Assembly: GCA_041552055.1 (NCBI GenBank) | Contig: JBFELO010000006.1 | Coordinates: 10,893 to 74,892 of the forward strand | Direction of reading: 5' to 3' | Source of the DNA: JBFELO01 sp041552055 | GTDB lineage: Bacteria > Acidobacteriota > Thermoanaerobaculia > Thermoanaerobaculales > Sulfomarinibacteraceae | Length of the DNA stretch: 64,000 nucleotides | Shown: one piece after another, positions 55,941-64,000 of the stretch | Position numbering within the stretch: position 1 is the stretch's first letter | Layout: each line of letters opens with the position of its first letter | Program-made: the position numbers and the translations under genes | The notes under the pieces: generated by a model | Seen by the model: only the letters and a program-made list of their open reading frames with translations | What the model was told of the DNA's origin: nothing | Databases searched by the model: none

Positions 55941-56969
55941 ATGAAGAAGCAACCACTGATGACAGCCGTCAGGCGGTCGGCGCTGGTGGCGGCGGTGCTC
56001 GCCCTCGTGGCAGTGCCCTCGTTCGCCGTCGATCTGGTCGCCGTCGCAGCCGTGTGGACGCCGCCCGGTGGCGGGACCCCGATCCCGATGTGGGCCTTCC
56101 AGGAAGGCGCGACCTGTCCGACACCTCCCGTTGCCTGGGACGTGGGGCCCGCGATCCGGGCGACAGCCGGCGAACTGATTTCGATCAACCTCCTGAACTG
56201 CCTCGCAGAGCCGATATCGCTCATCGCGCCGGGCCTGATGCCCACGACGCCTCCCGATCCCGTGTGGGTCGACGCGGCAGGGACTTTCGTGGCGACCGGT
56301 GCGCGACCCCTGGGCGACACCACGTCGCGGGTGCGCTCGTTCACGAACGAGGTCGCGCCGGCTGCGAGCGTGATCTACGAGTGGACCGCCAGCGCCGGAT
56401 CGTTCATCTACCAGAGCGGAACCATGGTCTCGATGCAGGTGCCGATGGGCCTGTACGGCCCGGTGATCGTTGAGGCGGCTGCTGGAGAGGCCTATACAGG
56501 GATCACGTACGGCAACGAGGCGATCCTGTTCTACTCCGAGATCGACCCGGCGGTGAATAACGCCGGTGTTCCGGCCAGTGCCGACTACCGGCCGCAGTAC
56601 TTCCTGGTCAACGGCGAGTCATACCCGACGGCCGTGCCGGAGTACGCGACGCCGCCGGCTGCGGGTGAGGATCTGCTGGTCCGGTTCTTCAACGCCGGCC
56701 TCGAGACCTCGATGCCGATGCTCGACGGCGTGCTCATGCAGGTCGTGGCCGAGGACGGCAACGTCACGCCGGGCGGCAGCGTGTATCCCGCGACGCCGGC
56801 GGCCTACTCGCTGCTGCTGCCGGCGGGCAAGACCATCGACGCCATGATCGCGGCGGTTCCGGACGGCAAGTACGCGGTGATCGACCGCACGCTGCGGCTC
56901 GACAACGGACCTGGTGTCGACGACGACGGCGGCCAGCTGGTGTTCCTCGACTACGCGCCCGCACCGTAG
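55941..56969 (+). CDS. multicopper-oxidase-fold protein 3, copper ligands absent
   Basis: 342 residues, ATG with GGAGGAG upstream. A signal peptide ends VPSFA. Two cupredoxin-like domains align in pattern with proteins 1 and 2 (SFIYQSGTMVSMQVPMGLYG at the HCH position), but every expected copper ligand is replaced. It could be a structural third subunit. It is 16 bases after gene 2 and is followed by a strong hairpin terminator. Confidence 0.8.
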   Translation: MKKQPLMTAVRRSALVAAVLALVAVPSFAVDLVAVAAVWTPPGGGTPIPMWAFQEGATCPTPPVAWDVGPAIRATAGELISINLLNCLAEPISLIAPGLMPTTPPDPVWVDAAGTFVATGARPLGDTTSRVRSFTNEVAPAASVIYEWTASAGSFIYQSGTMVSMQVPMGLYGPVIVEAAAGEAYTGITYGNEAILFYSEIDPAVNNAGVPASADYRPQYFLVNGESYPTAVPEYATPPAAGEDLLVRFFNAGLETSMPMLDGVLMQVVAEDGNVTPGGSVYPATPAAYSLLLPAGKTIDAMIAAVPDGKYAVIDRTLRLDNGPGVDDDGGQLVFLDYAPAP

Positions 56970-57009
56970 GGCTTCGAGGGCACCGACTGCCCTTAATGAC
57001 TCGACAATG

Positions 57010-57046
57010 CCGGGCGCCCTCTTCAGCGGGGGCGCCCGGTCTTCTC
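57010..57046 (+). terminator. rho-independent-type terminator after the oxidase genes
   Basis: A perfect 10-base stem CCGGGCGCCC/GGGCGCCCGG (57010-57019 and 57030-57039) with a 10-base loop is followed by TCTTCTC. The T run is weak, but the position right after the third oxidase-fold gene supports the call. Confidence 0.6.
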
Positions 57047-57146
57047 GGGGGCGGGTGTGCGTGGCCACCGAGCGATATACTCCAGAGTCGCGACGCGCGC
57101 TACCAGGATCGCGGACCGTCGAACCGGATAAGGAGAAGGCACAGGG

Positions 57147-57629
57147 ATGAGTGATTCGTCGAGCTTCAACAACCGCCGGCTGCGTCCGACCCTCACCGCA
57201 TTTCTTCTCATCGGGACGTGCCTGGTGCTGGCAGGCTGCGCCTCCTCGGGCGGCGACGTCGAGTCCGAGGCGGCGTCCGAGCCGCCGCCGCCGAGCGCCG
57301 AGGAGCAGTGGGGGGTCGAGGTCACCAGCGTGCGGGTGTCGGCGGCCGGCCACATGATCGACTTCCGCTACCGGATCCTGGACGCGGAGAAATCGAAACC
57401 TCTGTTCGAGCGCCAGACCAAGCCGTACCTGGTCGATCAGGCGAGCGGCAAGGTGTTGCAGGTGCCGCGCACCGCCAAGCTCGGCCCGTTGCGCCCCTCC
57501 AACGTGACCCCGGCCGAGGGCAAGATCTACACCATGCTGTTCGGCAACACCGGCGGCGTGGTCCAGCCCGGCGCCAGGGTGACCGTGGTGATCGGCGACT
57601 TCCGGGTCGAGGACCTGGTGGTGGAGTAG
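57147..57629 (+). CDS. periplasmic lipoprotein, unknown function
   Basis: 160 residues. The lipobox LVLAGC puts the lipidated cysteine at residue 31. After a Glu/Pro-rich linker there is a compact beta-rich domain (VEVTSVRVSAAGHMIDFRYRILD...). A TATACT -10-like hexamer lies at 57076-57081 and GGAG lies before the start. The protease gene begins 4 bases after its stop. No family recognised. Confidence 0.75.
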   Translation: MSDSSSFNNRRLRPTLTAFLLIGTCLVLAGCASSGGDVESEAASEPPPPSAEEQWGVEVTSVRVSAAGHMIDFRYRILDAEKSKPLFERQTKPYLVDQASGKVLQVPRTAKLGPLRPSNVTPAEGKIYTMLFGNTGGVVQPGARVTVVIGDFRVEDLVVE

Positions 57630-57633
57630 GCCG

Positions 57634-60600
57634 ATGGCGCGGCAGCGGGTTCCAATCCGAATTGCGCTGGTCGCGGTCGGTGTTCTCGCCGCGGTCTGGA
57701 ACCCAACTGCAGCAGCGGGTGAGATCGGGCGTGCCCTGCGCGAATCTCTGGCGGGGGCGGCGCCGACCGACGAACTCGCGGTCATCGTTGATTTCCACGA
57801 TCGGTTCGAGGTCGCGAGCATCAAGCGCGTCAGAGGGAGAGCCGAGCGCCGCACCGCGCTGGTGCGCGAGCTGAAGCGCCGCAGCGAGGAATCCCAGGCG
57901 CCGGTGCGTGACCTGCTGCGTGCACGCAGCGTCACGGATCACACCGTGCTGTGGGCGATCAACGGTCTCGCGGTGGCCGCCACTCCGGAGGTCATCCGGG
58001 AGCTCGCCGCGCGACCCGAGGTCGCCGGGGTGCGGCTCGACGCCACGGTGGTTTTCGCCTCGGCCACCGCGGTAGCGAAGGCCGAGCCCGAGTGGAACCT
58101 CGAGATGGTGGGCGCTCCGGATCTGTGGGCGCGCGGCCACACTGGCGCAGGGGTCGTGGTGGCGATCCTCGACACCGGGGTGGACGCGCTGCACCAGGAC
58201 CTCGCGGACCGATATCGGGGCGGCAGCAACAGCTGGTTCGACCCGTACGGCCAGCGCGCCGAGCCGCACGACACGGACGGCCACGGCACCCAGGCGGCCG
58301 GACTGACCGTCGGCGGCGATGCCGGCGGCACGGCCATCGGTGCTGCGCCCGGTGCCCGATGGATCGCGGCGCGGGTCTTCGACGACGACGGTGTGGGGAC
58401 CCTGTCCGGCATTCACCAGGCGTTCCAGTGGCTGCTCGATCCGGACGGTGACCCGGCGACCGACGATGCGCCCGACATCGCCAACAACTCGTGGGGCTTT
58501 CAGGAGCAGGTGAACGAGTGCTACCAGGAGTTCGTCGACGACATCGATCTGCTGCGCTCGGCCGAGATCGTGGTTGTCTTCTCGGCCGGCAACTCGGGCC
58601 CGGCATCGGACACCAGCGTCAGCCCGGGCAACAACTTGGGCGCGTTCCCTGTCGGGGGTGTCGACGACGCCGGCCAGGTGATGTCGTCGAGCAGCCGCGG
58701 GCCGTCGGCCTGCGGTGGCGGGACCTTTCCCACGCTGGCGGCGCCGGGTCTCGGGGTGCGTACGTCGGACCTGACCTTCGGCGGCGTGGTGCCGGACTCG
58801 TACGCCGCGGTCTCGGGGACGTCGTTCGCTGCGCCGCACGTGGCCGGGGCAGCGGCCCTGCTGCTGAGTGCCCATCCAGGAGCCACCTTGGATCAGCTCG
58901 AGCAGGCCTTGACCGAGGGTGCCGAGGACCTGGGTCCGGACGGGCCGGACGACGACACGGGATACGGCCTGCTCGACGTGGTGCGCGCGGAGAGCGTGCT
59001 CGCCGGTCTGGTGGGCAACGGTGGCGGGGTGACGGCGTTCACCGACGAGACGCTGTTCCTCGCCGCACTGTCCGGCGCCGACACCGTGCAGGAGGGGTTC
59101 GAGGACGGAGGGGCTTGGAGCGCCACGCGCAGCCCGGACGCTGCACCGGCGGTGACTTCCCAGGGCGTCACCTGGACGTCGAACCACCCGGACAACCAGG
59201 TCAGCACCAGCGGTGGATCCGCCCGGACGGGTGATTGGGGGTTCTACTCGAACCCGCACGGCGACCAGAGCGTCGCCAATCCGGCCGACTTCATCGAGGA
59301 CGGCTTCGTGGGTTCGTCGGCCGAGCGGTTGATCGCAGTCGGCGGCTGGTTCGCAGGCACTGCCGGCGGCAAGCTGCGGCTGGTGTTGGACGGCAACGAG
59401 GGCGGAGTCGTCGAGTTCGGTCCGATAGACCCGGGACACCGGTTCTACGGCGTCGTGGCGGACGCCGGCTTCACCAGCTTCGAGTTCCGCGAGATCGAGG
59501 GAAAGCTGGAGGACCAGAAGTTCGTGTTCGCGGACGACGTCACGCTCGCCATCGCGACGGGTGGGAACTCGCCGCCGGACGGCACGATCGTTCGTCCGGC
59601 CACCGACGTGACGGCGGCAATCGGCCAATCGGTGTTCTTCGAAGGCTCCGCCACCGATCCCGACGGCGATCTGGTCACGGTGGCGTGGGACTTCGGCGAC
59701 GGGACGACCTCGACGCAGCTGACCCCCGGTGACCACAGCTATCCGACCGCGGGCTCCTACCTCGTGACCTTCACCGCCACCGACCAGCACGGCCTGGCCG
59801 ATCCCACACCCGACGCGCGGACCATCACCGTGACCGACGGGCCGCCCCCGTCCATGACCGGCGTCGTGGCCGGCGTGGCCGACGTGCGAGGCGTGGCGGG
59901 CAGCGACTGGCACACGGATCTGTACCTGCACAACGCCTCGGCCGCGGCAATCCAGGTCGAACTCTACTTCGCCCCTGCGGGCGCGACGGTGGGAACGCCG
60001 GTGGCACGAACCGTGGCTGCAGGCGAAACCCAGACCTTGCTCGACGTGGTCAGCAACACCTTCGGGGCCTCGGGCAGCGGCGCGATCTTCTGGCACGTGT
60101 CGTCCGGCGATGCGGCCGCGCTGCTGGTGTCGGCCAACACCTACAACCGGTTGGACGCGGTCCGGCGCTACGGCCAGCAGGTTCCCGGGCAGGAGTGGGC
60201 GGACGCGGCGCCGCCCGGGACGTCGATCTGGGTGCCGGCCCTGGCCGGGCCGTACCGCACCAACCTCGGCTTCGCCACCGACGGCGACTGCACCGGGGTC
60301 AGGATCCGTGCCATCGACCGCACGGGGGTGATCCAGGCCGAGCGCACCGTGGACACCGAGCCATACTCCTGGCAGCAGCTCAACAAGCTCTTCCGGCGCG
60401 TATTTCGGGACCTGATCGCAGATCCGGACACCGTGGCGGTCGCGGACAGCCTGCACCGCTTCGAGGTGGTGGGGATCGACGGCCGGGTGATGGCCTACAC
60501 CAGCATCATCGACAACGTGACCAGCGACGGCAGCTACATGCTCGGCCAGCTTCCCGGGTCGGCGGGCGCCACGCCGTGGCTGCCCGGCGCGGCCTTCGTG

Positions 60601-61329
60601 CGCGGCGTCAATGACAGCCAGTGGCGCAGCGACGTCATGGTCTTCAACCTGTCGGACGGTGCCGACTCGGCGGTCGTCACCTACTACCCGTCGGACACGG
60701 ACAACGGCGGTGTCCTGGCGGACGAGACGATCGATCTCGCCGCCGGCGACGGATCGTTCCAGGGCAACATCCTGCGCGAGCTCTTCGGCCTCCGGCCGCC
60801 GGCGGTGGGCAGCCTGAGTGTGAGCGCGGCCGAGGGACTGCTGTGGATGCGCACCTACACCGAGGAGCCGGGCGGGGACGGCTTCGCCACCTACGGCCAG
60901 GCGGTGCCGCCGTTCGCCGTCGGTGCCACGATCACCGACAGCCGCGAGGGCGTGGTGGCCGGGTTTTCGGCGGACGACCGCACACGGGCCAACCTGATTC
61001 TTCAGAACTCGACCGCCGATGCCGACGGCACGCTGCAGCCGGTGACCGTGCGCGTGGACGTGCTCGACAGGTCGGGCGCGATGGCCCATCGGGAGAGCTA
61101 CGCGCTGCGCGCCGGGGAGTACCTGCAGCACAACGGTTTCATCGTCGATTACGGACTTGGCTCGATCAGCGGCGGCGCACTGCGCGTCGTCGTGACCGAC
61201 GCCCCGCCGGAGGTGTCCTCCGGCGGCGTGCTTGCGGTGGTTTCGGAAGTCAACGGCGCCGATGTGGACGGCACCAACGACGGCCGGCTGATGCCCGCGC
61301 AGGTCGTGGGCTCGGCGGCGTCCCCCTGA
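57634..61329 (+). CDS. secreted subtilisin-like (S8) protease with PKD domain
   Basis: 1231 residues. A signal peptide is followed by an inhibitor-I9-like propeptide (about 45-145). The S8 catalytic domain has D180 in AILDTGVD, H217 in DGHGTQAAG, the oxyanion asparagine in NNSWG, and S397 in GTSFAAPHVAG. A domain of about 180 residues (470-650; FEDGGAW, WTSNHP, YSNPHGDQS) is shared with the next protein. A PKD domain (VAWDFGDGT) follows at about 655-735. The last 490 residues are two or more related beta-sandwich modules. It should be an extracellular endopeptidase. Confidence 0.92.
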   Translation: MARQRVPIRIALVAVGVLAAVWNPTAAAGEIGRALRESLAGAAPTDELAVIVDFHDRFEVASIKRVRGRAERRTALVRELKRRSEESQAPVRDLLRARSVTDHTVLWAINGLAVAATPEVIRELAARPEVAGVRLDATVVFASATAVAKAEPEWNLEMVGAPDLWARGHTGAGVVVAILDTGVDALHQDLADRYRGGSNSWFDPYGQRAEPHDTDGHGTQAAGLTVGGDAGGTAIGAAPGARWIAARVFDDDGVGTLSGIHQAFQWLLDPDGDPATDDAPDIANNSWGFQEQVNECYQEFVDDIDLLRSAEIVVVFSAGNSGPASDTSVSPGNNLGAFPVGGVDDAGQVMSSSSRGPSACGGGTFPTLAAPGLGVRTSDLTFGGVVPDSYAAVSGTSFAAPHVAGAAALLLSAHPGATLDQLEQALTEGAEDLGPDGPDDDTGYGLLDVVRAESVLAGLVGNGGGVTAFTDETLFLAALSGADTVQEGFEDGGAWSATRSPDAAPAVTSQGVTWTSNHPDNQVSTSGGSARTGDWGFYSNPHGDQSVANPADFIEDGFVGSSAERLIAVGGWFAGTAGGKLRLVLDGNEGGVVEFGPIDPGHRFYGVVADAGFTSFEFREIEGKLEDQKFVFADDVTLAIATGGNSPPDGTIVRPATDVTAAIGQSVFFEGSATDPDGDLVTVAWDFGDGTTSTQLTPGDHSYPTAGSYLVTFTATDQHGLADPTPDARTITVTDGPPPSMTGVVAGVADVRGVAGSDWHTDLYLHNASAAAIQVELYFAPAGATVGTPVARTVAAGETQTLLDVVSNTFGASGSGAIFWHVSSGDAAALLVSANTYNRLDAVRRYGQQVPGQEWADAAPPGTSIWVPALAGPYRTNLGFATDGDCTGVRIRAIDRTGVIQAERTVDTEPYSWQQLNKLFRRVFRDLIADPDTVAVADSLHRFEVVGIDGRVMAYTSIIDNVTSDGSYMLGQLPGSAGATPWLPGAAFVRGVNDSQWRSDVMVFNLSDGADSAVVTYYPSDTDNGGVLADETIDLAAGDGSFQGNILRELFGLRPPAVGSLSVSAAEGLLWMRTYTEEPGGDGFATYGQAVPPFAVGATITDSREGVVAGFSADDRTRANLILQNSTADADGTLQPVTVRVDVLDRSGAMAHRESYALRAGEYLQHNGFIVDYGLGSISGGALRVVVTDAPPEVSSGGVLAVVSEVNGADVDGTNDGRLMPAQVVGSAASP

Positions 61330-61340
61330 GGAGGTGTGCG

Positions 61341-63626
61341 ATGAGCGCGATCACCCGAGGAATGACCGGATTGCTCCTGCTTGTTGGAGTTGCGTTTTCA
61401 ACTTCCGTGGACGCGATCACGGTTCCGGTGGCCGAGCCCGACGCCTACTCCGTGGCCTCGGGCCTGGACCTGATCGTGGAGGCGCCCGGCGTGCTCGAGA
61501 ACGACCACGACAGTGCGGGCGGAGACCTGCCCCCCGGAGCCACTGCCGTGCTCGACTCCGACGTCACGATCGGGACGCTGGCGCTCGCCGCCGACGGCTC
61601 GTTCACGTACACCTACCCGGCGGGCTTCACCGGCGTGGACAGCTTCACCTACCACGTGGACGACGGCGGAACCCCCAGTAACACGACGACGGTGACGATC
61701 ACCGTCAGCGGCTGCCAGGGCGGGCCCACCGGGACCATCACCGTGTGCTGGGACGAATCCTCGTTCTTCGCCGAGCTCGCCGCGAACGGCTACGGCACGC
61801 TGTTCGAGGGGTTCGAGGACGACGGGGCGTGGGGCCCGTCCAGGTCGAGCAACCCGTCGAGCGTGGTCAGCCAGGGGATCACCTGGACGTCGAACCACCC
61901 GGCGAACGGGATCTCCACCAGCGGTGGCGCGGCCAGGACCGGCAGCTGGGGCGTGTACTCGAACCCGCACGGCGACCAGAGTGCGCCGTTCCCGACGGGC
62001 TTCATCTATGACGGATTCGTGGCCACCGGCCCCGGCGGGGACACGCTCTATGCAGCGGGTGGGTGGATCGTGACCAACACTCCTCCCGGCAAGCTGAACT
62101 TCGAGCTCACCTACGCCGACATGAGCGTGCAGGCGATCGGCTTCCCCACCGAGGCCCTCGACGCCGAGTTCGAGTTCTTCGGGGTCATCGAGACCGCCGG
62201 TTTCCTGGCGGTCGAGGCCGTGGAGCTCGAGGGGACCGCGGGTCAGAACATCTTCATCTTCGGCGACGACTTCACCATCGCCGACCGGGTCGAGGCGGAC
62301 ACCGTGCCCCCGACCGTGACCCTGGTGGACTCGTTCCAGGACACCGGCGACGGCCAGATCTCCGACGGTGAGTTCACGTCGGCCGCCATCACCCGGCTCT
62401 ACGTGCGGTTCTCGGAGGAGGTGCGCAATCCGGGGCTGGACACCGATCCCCACGACGTGACGAATCCCGCCAACTACCTGCTGTTCGACGACAACGACGA
62501 CGGCTTCGGCACGACCGTTTGCTCCGGCGGCGTCGCGGCGGGGGACAACGAGATCACCGTCGACTCGGTGAGCTACACGTCGGGCAGCCTGCGTGAGGCG
62601 GAGCTGCTCGTCAACGGCAATGTCGCCCTGCCCGCGGCGGCCTACCGCCTGCTGGTGTGCGGATCGACATCGATTCAGGACTGGGCCGGCAACCCGCTCG
62701 ACGGCGACGACAACGGCACCGGCGGCGACGACTTCGCGATCGACTTCACGGTCTACGTCAACCAGGCGCCGGTGGCGGACGATCAGGCGGTGTCCACGCC
62801 CGAGGACACGGCCAAGGCGATCACCCTCGCCGCGAGCGATCCGGACAATCTGCCCAACCCGACGTTGACCTATGCCATCTGGAGCAATCCGGTTCACGGC
62901 GACCTCACCGGGACGCCGCCCGACGTGACGTACGACCCCGACCCGGACTATTCCGGTGGCGACAGCTTCACCTTCAAGGCGTGGGACGGCGCCGACTGGT
63001 CCAACACCGCGACGGTGACGATCACCGTGACCGCGGTGCCCGATCCGCCGACGGCAAATCCGGATGCCTGGTCGGTGGGGGTCGGCGGCACGCTGTCCGT
63101 GCCGACGGCCGGAGTGCTGGCCAACGACACCGATCCCGACAGCGGCGGGCTCACCGCCGCGCTCGAGCCGTCGACCGGGCCGAGCCACGCCACGAGCTTC
63201 ACGCTGAACGGGGACGGCTCGTTCGAATACACCCACGACGGCTCGGGCAATCTGACCGACTCGTTCCAGTACCGGGCGTCTGACGGCGGGCTCAGCAGCG
63301 GTCCGGCCACGGTGACCATCACCGTGCTGACGGGGCCGGGCAGCTGGTACGTGGCGACCACCGGCAGCGATCTCAACCTGTGCACCTCGGCAGTCGCTCC
63401 GTGTCTCACGGTACAGGAGGCGGCGGGCCGGGCTGCGAGCGGCGACACCGTGCAGATCGCGGACGGGACCTACCCGGTGACGAGCATGCTGCTGGACAAA
63501 GACCTGGCGTTGGTCGGGCAAGGGGCCACGACGGTGCTGAACGCCGGCGGCGCCGGCATGAGCATGGGCACCACCGGCGGCTTCGGGTTGAGCCTGGCGA
63601 ATCTCGCGCTCGACGACAGCCCGTAG
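61341..63626 (+). CDS. secreted adhesin-like multidomain protein, truncated beta-helix
   Basis: 761 residues from the ATG at 61341 (GAGGTG upstream). A signal peptide is followed by a cadherin-like/VCBS-type domain (GVLENDHDSAGG). The FEGFEDDGAW domain comes next, shared with the protease upstream. Then come an Ig-like module (TVTLVDSFQDTGDGQ) and two further cadherin-like domains (ADDQAVSTPEDTAK; GVLANDTDPDSGG). Last is the beginning of a beta-helix domain (WYVATTGSDLNLCTS...LTVQEA). The beta-helix stops after about 90 residues, far short of a normal helix. The stop codon's last base is the first base of an AATTCGC palindrome, suggesting that repeat insertion cut the gene. Confidence 0.8.
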   Translation: MSAITRGMTGLLLLVGVAFSTSVDAITVPVAEPDAYSVASGLDLIVEAPGVLENDHDSAGGDLPPGATAVLDSDVTIGTLALAADGSFTYTYPAGFTGVDSFTYHVDDGGTPSNTTTVTITVSGCQGGPTGTITVCWDESSFFAELAANGYGTLFEGFEDDGAWGPSRSSNPSSVVSQGITWTSNHPANGISTSGGAARTGSWGVYSNPHGDQSAPFPTGFIYDGFVATGPGGDTLYAAGGWIVTNTPPGKLNFELTYADMSVQAIGFPTEALDAEFEFFGVIETAGFLAVEAVELEGTAGQNIFIFGDDFTIADRVEADTVPPTVTLVDSFQDTGDGQISDGEFTSAAITRLYVRFSEEVRNPGLDTDPHDVTNPANYLLFDDNDDGFGTTVCSGGVAAGDNEITVDSVSYTSGSLREAELLVNGNVALPAAAYRLLVCGSTSIQDWAGNPLDGDDNGTGGDDFAIDFTVYVNQAPVADDQAVSTPEDTAKAITLAASDPDNLPNPTLTYAIWSNPVHGDLTGTPPDVTYDPDPDYSGGDSFTFKAWDGADWSNTATVTITVTAVPDPPTANPDAWSVGVGGTLSVPTAGVLANDTDPDSGGLTAALEPSTGPSHATSFTLNGDGSFEYTHDGSGNLTDSFQYRASDGGLSSGPATVTITVLTGPGSWYVATTGSDLNLCTSAVAPCLTVQEAAGRAASGDTVQIADGTYPVTSMLLDKDLALVGQGATTVLNAGGAGMSMGTTGGFGLSLANLALDDSP

Positions 63627-64000
63627 CAATTCGCTTCGCGAATTGCTGTGGAGTGGCAAGGCACATCGCGAATCGAACGCGATGGGATCTCACCCTCGAT
63701 TTGAGAGGGTGATGAGGTCTTGCGGTGCGGTGAACCGCACCCTACCGGCTGATCGCATCGACCAGAAGCCGGTGCCGGGCGCCTGGTCGACCGCACAGGC
63801 ATGGACAACCGCCGCCAGCCACAGGGTGCCCGGCACCCACACGCGCGATCGGAGAGGCGAACGCAGCTTCAACGCGCCCTCTCCCAGGGGCGTTCCCCGT
63901 GGGTGCCACCTGCAACAATCTTGGGCCTGAAAGGCCTCGGCATGCGGTGCCAAGTAAGATCCCAAGATTGTTGAAGATGGCACGCCCGCAGGAGGCGCTG
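63626..64000. repeat. repeat cluster at the right edge: three families
   Basis: 63626-63658 is the AATTCGC palindrome with the TGTGGAGTGGCA tail (same as 5370-5402). 63724-63745 is a GGTGCGG-TGAA-CCGCACC hairpin ending CCTAC, the reverse of the GTAGGGTGCG units at 13844 and 30549. 63876-64000 is a long-hairpin element with arms 63903-63925 and 63961-63983 (CAACAATCTTGGG subtype) that continues past the window. No gene seen. Confidence 0.85.

Noticed and set aside
57322..61131. 1269-codon minus-strand open frame across the S8 protease
   Set aside because: Antisense to a protease with an intact catalytic triad; no signal peptide or domain visible.

Overview
The window is high-GC bacterial DNA with dense operons, many 4-bp NTGA gene overlaps, and intergenic regions full of hairpin repeats. 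It contains no rRNA, tRNA or other taxonomic marker. The mix suggests an uncultured respiratory Gram-negative, possibly Acidobacteriota (Thermoanaerobaculia-like). That mix is cbb3 oxidase with a CcoN-CcoO fusion, giant multiheme cytochromes, HisKA_2 kinases, TonB receptors and large secreted beta-helix proteins. The placement is an inference only.

Layout. 1-8946: microaerobic respiration, with fixH, ccoG, ccoP, ccoQ, fused ccoNO and an Rrf2 regulator on the minus strand. These are followed by a DUF3179 protein and ctaB (minus) and a divergent ctaA (plus). 9463-13402: an M28 peptidase, an acyltransferase and an aromatic-amino-acid-decarboxylase-type PLP enzyme. 13934-20018: a small lipoprotein cytochrome c, the trkA-trkH potassium uptake pair, an MFS exporter and a TPR protein. 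20271-24861: a secreted cytochrome with 41 CXXCH motifs, translationally coupled to an outer-membrane barrel. 24976-30540: a CRP/FNR-type site, two HisKA_2 sensor kinases, a lone receiver and an NtrC-type sigma54 activator.

30912-46523 is a metal-handling region. It has two TonB receptors (one with an OprC/NosA-like motif), a NosR/NapH-like polyferredoxin, a YHS protein, a Cys-rich secreted protein, NosL, an FtsX/ABC exporter pair, a polytopic membrane protein, SCO1 and a cytochrome c fused to a periplasmic-binding domain. The copper-handling flavour is strong, but there is no nosZ here.

47496-63626 holds very large secreted proteins behind an excellent sigma54 promoter. A 1713-residue SdrD/beta-helix protein comes first. 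Three consecutive multicopper-oxidase-fold proteins follow. The four canonical copper-binding motifs are divided two and two between the first two of these, which suggests a split, heteromeric oxidase. A lipoprotein, a subtilisin-like protease with a PKD domain and a multi-domain adhesin-like protein close the region. A second sigma54-like promoter precedes the metal operon, so the local NtrC-type activator could tie both blocks together. This is the best candidate for an undescribed system: a sigma54-controlled, copper-supplied split oxidase beside extracellular electron-transfer components.

Intergenic DNA is dominated by at least four hairpin repeat families. In two of them the stem arms differ between copies while pairing is kept. 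Heptanucleotide tandem arrays are also present.
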